Assembly: GCF_008123425.1 (NCBI RefSeq)
Contig: NZ_VSSS01000014.1
Span: 204,362-268,361 of the forward strand
Source: Bradyrhizobium rifense
GTDB taxonomy: Bacteria > Pseudomonadota > Alphaproteobacteria > Rhizobiales > Xanthobacteraceae
Reading direction: 5' to 3'
DNA: 64,000 nucleotides
Position numbers and translations under genes: made by a program. Positions 33,379-40,701 of the stretch are shown piece by piece (the stretch's first letter is position 1; the number at the start of each line of letters is the position of its first letter). Below the pieces are notes generated by a model that did no database searches, had not been told where the DNA came from, and saw only the letters and a program-made list of their open reading frames with translations.

Positions 33379-33776
33379 CGTGCGGATAGCTACTGTCGAC
33401 ATACCCCCGTGGAACCATCGCTTATCCTGCGGCACGCGGCTCCGATCGTGGCGGGTCGAGGACTGCACCTTGCAGTGGTGGGCATCTCTGATTTGTGAAG
33501 ACCTGGGTCATCCGCTCCGATTGGTTGCCTTAATTGGGCTCCAACTAGCTCAAACTGGCCTATGATGGACTGGAGCGAGAATTCAAAGTTTTCAATTGGT
33601 TAGAGGGGGGCGTGTGCACGACGTGTGCACTGGGAGATCAGAGAAAATCTAGAGACAATCAACGTGAGCAGACCGAATTGATCTCGTTGCAGTCGGCAGC
33701 ACTCGGTCTCACCGTATCGGCAACTTTGCTGGCAGGTGCGGACGAGATCATAGGACAGTGGACTGCCAGGCCCAGG
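33379..33776. other. Interval after eutC containing repeat copy B
   Basis: About 400 bases without a supported gene between eutC and the convergent MFS gene. It contains repeat copy B (33530-33671). A plus-strand open frame from 33612 exists but runs antisense into the MFS gene and is not supported. No terminator hairpin was recognised. Confidence 0.55.
33530..33671. repeat. Dispersed repeat, copy B (right border of the Eut island)
   Basis: Direct-orientation partner of 20334-20476, with the same 21-nt core (GTGCACGACGTGTGCAC at 33614-33630), the shared TGGAGCGAGA-TTCA stretch on its left and GGGAGATCA on its right. The two copies lie about 13.2 kb apart and bracket the entire ABC-Eut operon. 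The sequence has diverged, so any duplication is old. Confidence 0.7.
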
Positions 33777-35414
33777 CTACTGCAGTTCGTTAGACGATCC
33801 GAAGGACGCGGCGATGAAGTGTGTGACCTTGGGCTCCGATGCCGAGCCGAACGCGCGGATGGCATCTTGGACGACCCTGTCTGCATTGGTCACGCGATGG
33901 TGCTGCCGGAGGTGCTCAAGCCAGGACGTGACCATGAAGGTCTCGAGGAAGCGTCCTTTTTCGGCCGCATCCTCAAAGACGTCCCAAGCGTATGCGCCAT
34001 CACGCCGGCGCTGTTGACCCAACTGCCGGACGGCGACGAGGAACGCGTCGCGCCTCTCGTCGGCGACGCGGTACTCGACCGTTACCAATACCGGTCCGCG
34101 ATCGCCATCGGCGTCGATCGCCAAGACCGGCGCCGGCCAATGCATGGAGGGCGCGAGGTCCACTCCCGCGCCTGACAGAAGCTTCCAGTGCCAAGTCGCC
34201 GCGATTCCGATGACAGCGCCGGCGGCAGCGATGAAGTGCGCCGTCGGCAAGCCGAGCGCCGAGGCAAGTTGCCCCCAAAGCGCGCTGCCGGCCGTCATCG
34301 CGCCAAAGAACACAGTGACGAACATGGCCAGGCCACGGCCACGTACCCAATCCGGAAGGGACATCTGAACCGAGACGTTGAGGCTCGCAAGAACGGCGAT
34401 CCACGAAAGGCCTGCGACCGTGCAGGCCGCGATGCCGATCGCTGAATTCCGGGCGATACCCAGCAGGACCAGACTGAGCGCTGTGCCGAGCGTACCGGCG
34501 GCAACAAGCCGGTCCGATCCGAGAGTCGCCTTCATCGAGGGCAGCGTGAAGGCTCCGACGACGGCGCCGACGCCGATCGCTCCCAGCAAAATGCCGTAGA
34601 GCTCGGGGCCGCCCGCGATCTGATTGCGTGCGACCAGCGGGAGCAACGCCCAGTAAGTGCTTGCGAAGAAGAAGAACGCTACCGCTCTTATGAGTGTTGC
34701 GCGCAAATTCGCATTGTATCGCGCATGCCGGAAGCCGATCACCAGGGCACCGGTCAGGCGCTCCGGCGGAAGCCCGCTCCATTGCGACGCGGGCGGCCGC
34801 CACCAGAGCAGGGCCCCGATCACGGCGAAGTTGCTCAAGGCGTTGATCCAGAACGGCGCCGCGATGCCCAAACCGCCGATGACCACGCCACCCAGCGCAG
34901 GCCCGATCGCCCTGCTGATGTTGACGCCGACGCCGTTGCTCGCCACCGCCGCGGCCAAGTCGTGCTTCGGGACAAGCTGAGGCACGACGGACTGCCATGC
35001 CGGTGCTGTGAATGCCGCGCCGGCGCCCAGCAGGAACGTGAATAGCAACAGGATGGACGGGGTGACGAGGTCGAGCCAGACCAGCACTGCGCTTGCTGCC
35101 GCGACGACGGTGAGGACAATCTCCGCACCGATCAGGAAGCGGCGCTTGTCGACGGTATCCGCCAGGGCGCCCGCGGGGAGCGCGAACAGGAACATTGGAA
35201 GGCTGCCTGCAACCTGAACCAAAGAGACCGTCAGTGGATCGGGATTGAGGCTCGTCATTAGCCATCCGGACGCGGCGTTGTACATCCAGGTGCCAACATT
35301 GGCGACGACGGTCGCGATCCAGACCACCGTGAAGGCCCGATGACGAAACGCGATCCAGGGAGAGGCGCGCTCCTCGACATGCGATTCACTGGGTCTTTCG
35401 TCAGGATTGGTCAT
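33777..35414 (-). CDS. MFS transporter (MFS_3/EntS-like) with C-terminal soluble domain
   Basis: A 545-residue major facilitator protein. About twelve hydrophobic segments occupy residues 20-410, with the family motif GALADTVDKRRFLIG between helices 2 and 3 and NISRAIGPALGGVV near 165-178. An extra soluble domain of about 120 residues follows (VLVTVEYRVADERRDAFLVAVRQLG...), resembling the ferredoxin-like monooxygenase/ABM tail found in some EntS-like exporters. The substrate is unknown. It converges on the Eut operon. Confidence 0.88.
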   Translation of the reverse strand: MTNPDERPSESHVEERASPWIAFRHRAFTVVWIATVVANVGTWMYNAASGWLMTSLNPDPLTVSLVQVAGSLPMFLFALPAGALADTVDKRRFLIGAEIVLTVVAAASAVLVWLDLVTPSILLLFTFLLGAGAAFTAPAWQSVVPQLVPKHDLAAAVASNGVGVNISRAIGPALGGVVIGGLGIAAPFWINALSNFAVIGALLWWRPPASQWSGLPPERLTGALVIGFRHARYNANLRATLIRAVAFFFFASTYWALLPLVARNQIAGGPELYGILLGAIGVGAVVGAFTLPSMKATLGSDRLVAAGTLGTALSLVLLGIARNSAIGIAACTVAGLSWIAVLASLNVSVQMSLPDWVRGRGLAMFVTVFFGAMTAGSALWGQLASALGLPTAHFIAAAGAVIGIAATWHWKLLSGAGVDLAPSMHWPAPVLAIDADGDRGPVLVTVEYRVADERRDAFLVAVRQLGQQRRRDGAYAWDVFEDAAEKGRFLETFMVTSWLEHLRQHHRVTNADRVVQDAIRAFGSASEPKVTHFIAASFGSSNELQ

Positions 35415-35435
35415 GCGTCCTACTTTGCCGGCTTG

Positions 35436-35872
35436 CTAGGCTGCGTCCAGGCCGAAGTGCTCGACCAGAAAATCGATGAACAGTCGCACCTTGACCGACA
35501 GATGTCTCGTGGGCAGATAGATCGCATATAGCGCCAACGGAGGAGTGCGATAGTCTTGGAGCACCGCCCGCAGCGTCCCCTCATCGAGGGCTTCGCCTGC
35601 GATAAAGGTCGGAATCAGCGCGACGCCGCACCCGCGGATTGCGGGGTCGCGCTGCACCTCGCGAGCGCGCGTTCGAAATACATCCGGCCGTTTTCGTTTG
35701 GACGGGCGTGACGGGTTGTTCTGTTTAGAAGCTGCACGCCAAGATTTCGCTGCAGTTCGGCGACCTACTTGCTGATGGCCGAACGGGAAAGGCGGAGCTG
35801 ACGGCCAGCTTCGGCGAAGCTGCCTGCCTCGACGACCTTCACGAACGCCCGGAGGCTGGTAACCTTGTTCAT
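35436..35872 (-). pseudogene. Broken LysR-family regulator
   Basis: An ATG at 35872 begins a typical LysR helix-turn-helix (MNKVTSLRAFVKVVEAGSF...LRLSRSAISK) that is interrupted by an in-frame TAG and resumes as VAELQRNLGVQLLNRT. The middle of the effector domain is then missing. A C-terminal fragment (GCGVALIPTFIAGEALDEGTLRAVL...VRLFIDFLVEHF) ends at 35436. The nonsense codon plus a roughly 500-bp internal deletion leave about one half of a normal 300-residue protein. It may once have controlled the adjacent MFS gene. Confidence 0.85.
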
Positions 35873-36076
35873 TTGCGCTTCATTGTCTCCAAATCGTGGA
35901 CGTGGCGGTTATAAAATAACCTATTGTTCTCAAATCATAGCGTCGCGATATTGGAGATCATAGAGCCCAACCCGATGATTTCTTCGAACTTCTCGCCGAC
36001 AGCAGCGACGCTGAGCGGGTCGTCGAGATCGCATCAAAACCGACATCGTCCGAACGACCGGACAGGATCTCATTCG

Positions 36077-37042
36077 ATGGACGAACACCGGACTTATGGA
36101 GACGCTGTGGCTCACAGCCACGGCTTGGACGGCTCACCGGCGCTGGTTACACGTTCGTTGCCTAAGGCTCAGATCGGAATCACCAGGATCATCTGTGGTC
36201 CGGAGCATATCGGCATGAAAGCGACAATTCCGGCCGAGGACACTTTCATTGCCGCGCTTCATCTGACCGAAGTCGCTCACCACGAATTATGGAGCAACGA
36301 ACGCCCCGTAATCTCGCAGGGTTACGCCGCCAATTCGCTCAGGATCGTGAACCTTGGCGCCGAATTCGCGTCGTACGTCGGGAGCCCGCACGAGGCGCTA
36401 TCGTTCTACATTCCTAGAAGCGTCCTCAACGATTTCACCGAAGAAGCCGGCAATCCACCGGTCGTCGACCTGCACTGCAAGCCCGGCTTGGTCGATCCTG
36501 TCGTCGCCCATCTCGGAGCCGCCCTGCTGCCGGCCCTGGAGCGCCCAGCGGAAGCGTCTTCTCTTTTCGTCGATCATGTTACACTGGCGCTCCTTGCCCA
36601 TCTCAGCAAGCGTTACGGAGGGGTCGTCCAACGCGAAACCGCCCGGCCTCGAGGACTCTCCCTGATTCAAAATCAGCGTGCGAAGGAGTATCTGGCGAGA
36701 AACCTCAGCCGCGACATCCTGGTGGCTGACGTCGCCAAGGCGTGCGGACTCTCACGCAATCACTTCATCCGGTCGTTTCGCATGACGACCGGCATGACGC
36801 CACACAAGTGGTTGCAGCTGCGCAGGATCGAACAAGCGAAGACGCTGTTGCTCGAATCTTCGATGGCGACCGCGGAGATCGCCGTCGATTGCGGATTTGC
36901 CGATCAGAGCCATCTGACGCGGGTGTTCACCCGGTTGGTGGGCATGCCACCGTCGGCCTGGCGCAGGGAACACAAGGGCCGGAAAACGATCGGATGCGTG
37001 GCGTCGAACGGCAAACAAGGTTGGCCTGACGGACCGCAATAG
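36077..37042 (+). CDS. AraC-family transcriptional regulator
   Basis: A 321-residue regulator with a C-terminal AraC domain (RAKEYLARNLSRDILVADVAKACGLSRNHFIRSFRMTTGMTPHKWLQLRRIEQAKTLL, then IAVDCGFADQSHLTRVFTRLVGMPPSAWRRE). The N-terminal sensing domain is not recognised. The ATG at 36077 has AGGA 9 nt upstream; longer in-frame starts at 35975 (ATG) and 35924 (TTG) exist but lack a site. It lies between the broken LysR gene and a minus-strand operon that it could regulate. Confidence 0.9.
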   Translation: MDEHRTYGDAVAHSHGLDGSPALVTRSLPKAQIGITRIICGPEHIGMKATIPAEDTFIAALHLTEVAHHELWSNERPVISQGYAANSLRIVNLGAEFASYVGSPHEALSFYIPRSVLNDFTEEAGNPPVVDLHCKPGLVDPVVAHLGAALLPALERPAEASSLFVDHVTLALLAHLSKRYGGVVQRETARPRGLSLIQNQRAKEYLARNLSRDILVADVAKACGLSRNHFIRSFRMTTGMTPHKWLQLRRIEQAKTLLLESSMATAEIAVDCGFADQSHLTRVFTRLVGMPPSAWRREHKGRKTIGCVASNGKQGWPDGPQ

Positions 37043-37101
37043 CAGCACCGGACTCTCGCCGCGCTGAGTTCGATGGCGCTCAGGCATCGTCACGGTCCCT
37101 T

Positions 37102-37785
37102 TCAGCCTGGCGCACGAAGAAATAGAGTGACCATTCCGAGAACCGGCGGCACAACAAAGCACCAGACGCCGACATGCGCATACAGCAGGGCAGCAGTGGC
37201 GCAGCCCGCCGCGAAGACAGCTATGTTGGTCGACATAGCCAGCAGGCGCGCGCTGGGAGCGGACACATTTTCCGCTGTTGGTGTGTGCACCATATCAGCG
37301 AGATCGATCATGATCTGCGTCGTCGTTCCCGTCATCAATGTCGAGGGCGGCGCTGTCCCGAGATGAATTCGGTGGGCGGCGTTCTGGATTGCCATCGCGG
37401 CCACCAGGACCATGCCAGTGACGACCGCCTGCCAAGCGTCGCCGTTGGCGAACGGTCCGAGGCGGATCGCCAGTACCGCGCCGGCAACGAGGAAGACGAC
37501 CTTCAGGCCGAGAATGATCGTCAGCGCAGGGCGGTTCAACCGCAAGAGCGCCGAGCTTAAGAGGCGCGTCAGGATCACGACCAAGCAGAACACCGGAAGC
37601 GCCAGGAGTTTCGCCACCGCGCCCGACGTCCCAAACACCAGCGAGGCGCCGAGGGTGACGAAGTTTCCGGTGACGTGGGCCGTGAACAATCCCTGCATCG
37701 CGAGGAAGCCGGCGGTGTCGACGAAGCCGGCGTTAAGGCTCAGCAGCAGCGGGAGCGTCGGCCTAGAGTTTGTGGCAGGCATCAT
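37102..37785 (-). CDS. DUF1275 (YoaK-like) membrane protein
   Basis: A 227-residue inner-membrane protein with about six hydrophobic segments and the DUF1275 N-terminal signature LLLSLNAGFVDTAGFLAMQGLFTAHVTGNFVTLG. The start follows AGAAGG. Function of the family is not established. It is the most distal gene of a minus-strand series that begins at 43550. Confidence 0.85.
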   Translation of the reverse strand: MMPATNSRPTLPLLLSLNAGFVDTAGFLAMQGLFTAHVTGNFVTLGASLVFGTSGAVAKLLALPVFCLVVILTRLLSSALLRLNRPALTIILGLKVVFLVAGAVLAIRLGPFANGDAWQAVVTGMVLVAAMAIQNAAHRIHLGTAPPSTLMTGTTTQIMIDLADMVHTPTAENVSAPSARLLAMSTNIAVFAAGCATAALLYAHVGVWCFVVPPVLGMVTLFLRAPG

Positions 37786-37808
37786 CGAACCTTCTCGCAG
37801 AGCGACAG

Positions 37809-39248
37809 TTAGAGGGCGTACTTCAATTCAACCCCGACGTAGTCGCTGTCGTGACCGCCCGCCTGACGGATCGTGTTGCCGATCTTGTAGTGCACCGCTT
37901 CCAGCGCGCCGGTAAGATTGGCGCTGAACCGATAGTCAACGCGCAATTGCCCGTAGGCACCCGACCAAGCGCTGCCGTTACCAGCCGTACCGGCGACCGG
38001 GATATTGGGTTGCATGTAGATCGCATCCGCCGTGGTCTCGCGCCATTGGAAGCCTAGCGCGCCCATGACCGACAGGTTGGTCGCGGGCCTTACAGTCAAG
38101 GATGGCTTGACGTGGAAGAGATTGACGTAGCCTGTGAACCCAGCCAGCGTGAAGTAGTAGCCATTCGGAAACAATGGATTGAAGGTCCCCAGAACGTTGT
38201 CGGCGGGGTGATGGTCTCCCGATGCGGCATCCACTTGCAGCCCAAGCCGCGGCTGCCACGCGAATTGGGCGAACGTGTAGCCAGTGCGTGCTCCGACCGC
38301 CCAGGCGCGGATATCCTTTCCTCCGACTACGCCAGTCTGCCCCATCGCCTCAAGATCCCAATCGACATGGTTGAGATTCCCGGCAAAACGGACGTCGAAC
38401 ACGTTGCGTTTTTCGTCGCCACTCGCGTCGAGGTAGCGGGCGTTGTCCTTCTGGTAGAAGGAGTAGTAGGCGGACAGTTCGTTCGTCCCGAGGACCTGCC
38501 GCTCGACCCTGAGCGTGTGGAAGCGGAAATGGCTGTTCGATGTGTCATCGAACGGATGTTGGAGATCGTATTGCACCGGCTGGCTCAGGAATCCGATGAA
38601 GCGCCAGGGGCCGCTCTCCCAGTCACCCCACACGGCGTCGAACGACTGCCGCACGTTGGGGCCGTCGCGGGACGAGACGAAACGTTGCAGGTCGAAGTCG
38701 AAGTCCTGTCGTCCGACCCGCGCCTTGAAGGTCCCAGCCTCGGTCGCGTTGACGTAGGCGAGAAATCCGAGTCGCAGGTCGAGGGGGTCCTGGTCGACGG
38801 GCGTGGTGACGTTCTTGCCGAAGGCGCGATCGTCCTCGAACTGCAGGAACAGTTGCCAGTGCTCGTCGAAATGGACATCGGCGTGAAACTGAAGACGCTG
38901 GATGACGTAGGTGTCGCTCTTGGTGCCGCCGACGCCGAAGCCGGCGGCGTTGACGCTTTCGAACCGCTCCCGCAGCGTCGCGCCAAACGACATGTAGCTC
39001 TTGAGATCCCAAGGCATGATGGGAATGTACTTGATGGCATCGTAGGGCTCGGTCCGAAGTGCCGGATTTGCCAGCACCGACCAATCCTCCTGCCAGCGAT
39101 TGGTCTTGATAGCGGGCCGCTGCGGCGCCGCATCGTCGGCCCGGGCTACCGCCGACATCGACACCATGCAACCAATCGTCAGCACCGTCCGGAAAACCGT
39201 TCGGGGACGGTAGGTCGGAGGTTTCGATTGCGGCTCAACATGGGTCAT
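37809..39248 (-). CDS. Alginate-export-like outer-membrane beta-barrel
   Basis: A 479-residue exported barrel protein: signal peptide near residues 15-37 (TVLTIGCMVSMSAVARA), the motif SFGATLRERFESVNAAGFG, repeated amphipathic strands with VGRQDFDFDLQRFVSSRDGPNVRQSFDAVWGDW, and a C-terminal strand YVGVELKYAL suited for BAM recognition. The pattern matches the alginate-export (AlgE-like) porin domain, which is used for many solutes other than alginate; no alginate genes are nearby. It may admit the substrate of the neighbouring hydrolases. Confidence 0.85.
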   Translation of the reverse strand: MTHVEPQSKPPTYRPRTVFRTVLTIGCMVSMSAVARADDAAPQRPAIKTNRWQEDWSVLANPALRTEPYDAIKYIPIMPWDLKSYMSFGATLRERFESVNAAGFGVGGTKSDTYVIQRLQFHADVHFDEHWQLFLQFEDDRAFGKNVTTPVDQDPLDLRLGFLAYVNATEAGTFKARVGRQDFDFDLQRFVSSRDGPNVRQSFDAVWGDWESGPWRFIGFLSQPVQYDLQHPFDDTSNSHFRFHTLRVERQVLGTNELSAYYSFYQKDNARYLDASGDEKRNVFDVRFAGNLNHVDWDLEAMGQTGVVGGKDIRAWAVGARTGYTFAQFAWQPRLGLQVDAASGDHHPADNVLGTFNPLFPNGYYFTLAGFTGYVNLFHVKPSLTVRPATNLSVMGALGFQWRETTADAIYMQPNIPVAGTAGNGSAWSGAYGQLRVDYRFSANLTGALEAVHYKIGNTIRQAGGHDSDYVGVELKYAL

Positions 39249-39329
39249 CGGATGCCGGGAACAGAAGCCTGTCGAGCCTAACGCTAAATTGGGACGTTCT
39301 GCGAGAGCCCGGAAGCCACAGCACTCCGC

Positions 39330-40223
39330 TCATTTCGAGGCTGCATGCAGTTCGGCGACATAGCCGCCGGGAAACTGCACCAGTGCGATATCACGGTGGT
39401 CCGAATTGAAGGCGTCGACCAGGACGGTGGCCCCCGCGGCCTTTGCCTTGCCGAGCGTTTCGGCGAGGTTGGGCACCTCATACCCGGTCATTTCGTGCCC
39501 ATAGGGGTAGGGGAGATGCCCGTCGGTCACCAGCACGGTCATCTTGCCGAACACGGATTCGATCCGGATGCGACGATAGGTGCCGTCGGCGCGGCCGATC
39601 TCCACGCCGGGGGCGCGCCCGTTATCAGATACGATCTTTCCTCGGGAAAAGCGCACAAAGCTCCTGACGAAGGCGTCCGCCCGCTCGGGCGAGACATAGA
39701 CGCGGTTTTCCGGCACGGTCTGGAACGCCGCGTAGTTGGGTTTGGTCGTATGCCAGTAAAGCTGCATGTTGACGCCGCCCGGCCACTGGATCACGGCATC
39801 GCGACCGATTGGATCGGGGAATGGTTCGACGATGACGTCAGCTCCCGCAGCGCGTGCTGCTTCGATGGCGGCGTCCATGTCGGCGACGAGGTATCCCGTC
39901 CGTTCCGCGCCGAACGGATAGGGAATCGGGGTTTTGAAGCCGAAGAGGGAGACGGTGCCGACGGGCGTCTGGATCAGTTGCGAGGTCGTGCTGCTCGGTG
40001 TCGGCGTCACCGTAACGACCACCTGCTTGGTGCTCTGGCCACCGAATGTTGCCGCGAAACTCGCCGCGAATTTATCGACATCGTCTGGCGCGACGTAGAC
40101 ATGCGTCGTGTCGTATTGCGAGCCGACGCCAACCAAGGGCGCGGCGTCGCGTGCGCCGGCGACGGAATTGGCGGCCAGGGTAGCTATGGCAACGGCAGCG
40201 ATGAGTGAGCGGAAGCGGACCAT
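39330..40223 (-). CDS. Exported two-unit VOC/glyoxalase-like protein
   Basis: A 297-residue protein with a Sec signal peptide (MVRFRSLIAAVAIATLAANSVAGA) and two VOC-like halves. The first has the segments ERTGYLVADMDAAIEAARAAGADVIVEPFPDPIGRD and VIQWPGGVNMQLYWH. The second has HEMTGYEVPNLAETLGKAKAAGATVLVDAF and LVQFPGGYVAELHA. The duplicated architecture is internal. The ATG at 40223 has AGGA 8 nt upstream. Export of a VOC protein is unusual; it may bind or modify a periplasmic ligand. Confidence 0.8.
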   Translation of the reverse strand: MVRFRSLIAAVAIATLAANSVAGARDAAPLVGVGSQYDTTHVYVAPDDVDKFAASFAATFGGQSTKQVVVTVTPTPSSTTSQLIQTPVGTVSLFGFKTPIPYPFGAERTGYLVADMDAAIEAARAAGADVIVEPFPDPIGRDAVIQWPGGVNMQLYWHTTKPNYAAFQTVPENRVYVSPERADAFVRSFVRFSRGKIVSDNGRAPGVEIGRADGTYRRIRIESVFGKMTVLVTDGHLPYPYGHEMTGYEVPNLAETLGKAKAAGATVLVDAFNSDHRDIALVQFPGGYVAELHAASK

Positions 40224-40274
40224 TTGCGGATTCCTAACGGTAGCGACAAACAAGCGATGAGGAGGCGGACTCGA

Positions 40275-40700
40275 TCATATGCGTTCGCGCTCCGCCGCAT
40301 AGATCGACACGATAACGAGGCCGGCTATGAGCCCGAGGTGTTCGAAGAACACGTTTAACGCCATGAAACGGTCGTGTCCGGTCAGGTGCCAGAAGTCATT
40401 CGCGGTCAGCATAGCGACGGCAGTAAGGACGCCCAAGCCTCCAGCTCCGAGCCAGACCTGCCACCCGAGTATCACAAGGGCCGAACCGCCTAGTTCGACG
40501 ATGATCGCGAGCGCCGCCCAGAGCCAGCCTGGGTTCAGTCCAAAATGCTCCTGTTCGGCAATGGCCGCGCTGAAGTCGGAGAACTTCGTCAGACCACCGA
40601 TCAAGAAAGCCGAAACCAGAGCCAGCCGCGCGGCAGGCCATATCAATGGCGTCCCCAGGATCGTGCGTACCCAGCGCGGCGTTTCCGAGGCACGGCCCAT
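40275..40700 (-). CDS. DoxX-family membrane protein
   Basis: A 141-residue four-helix membrane protein: LARLVS-type start in LIWPAARLALVSAFLIGGLTKFSDF, then WLWAALAIIVELGGSALVILGWQVWLGAGGLGVLTAVAML and a final FFEHLGLIAGLVIVSIYA. This matches DoxX/SURF4-like proteins. The ATG at 40700 is 1 nt from the stop of the upstream amidohydrolase, so they are cotranscribed. The role is unknown, possibly in redox or thiol stress. Confidence 0.82.
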   Translation of the reverse strand: MGRASETPRWVRTILGTPLIWPAARLALVSAFLIGGLTKFSDFSAAIAEQEHFGLNPGWLWAALAIIVELGGSALVILGWQVWLGAGGLGVLTAVAMLTANDFWHLTGHDRFMALNVFFEHLGLIAGLVIVSIYAAERERI

Positions 40701-40701
40701 C

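Noticed and set aside
20334..33671. Complete transposon or integrative element
   Set aside because: There is no transposase, integrase or tRNA end; only the pair of diverged repeats supports past mobility.
33612..34175. 187-codon open frame on the plus strand
   Set aside because: Mostly antisense to the MFS C-terminal domain; only its first third is in non-coding DNA and no family is recognised.
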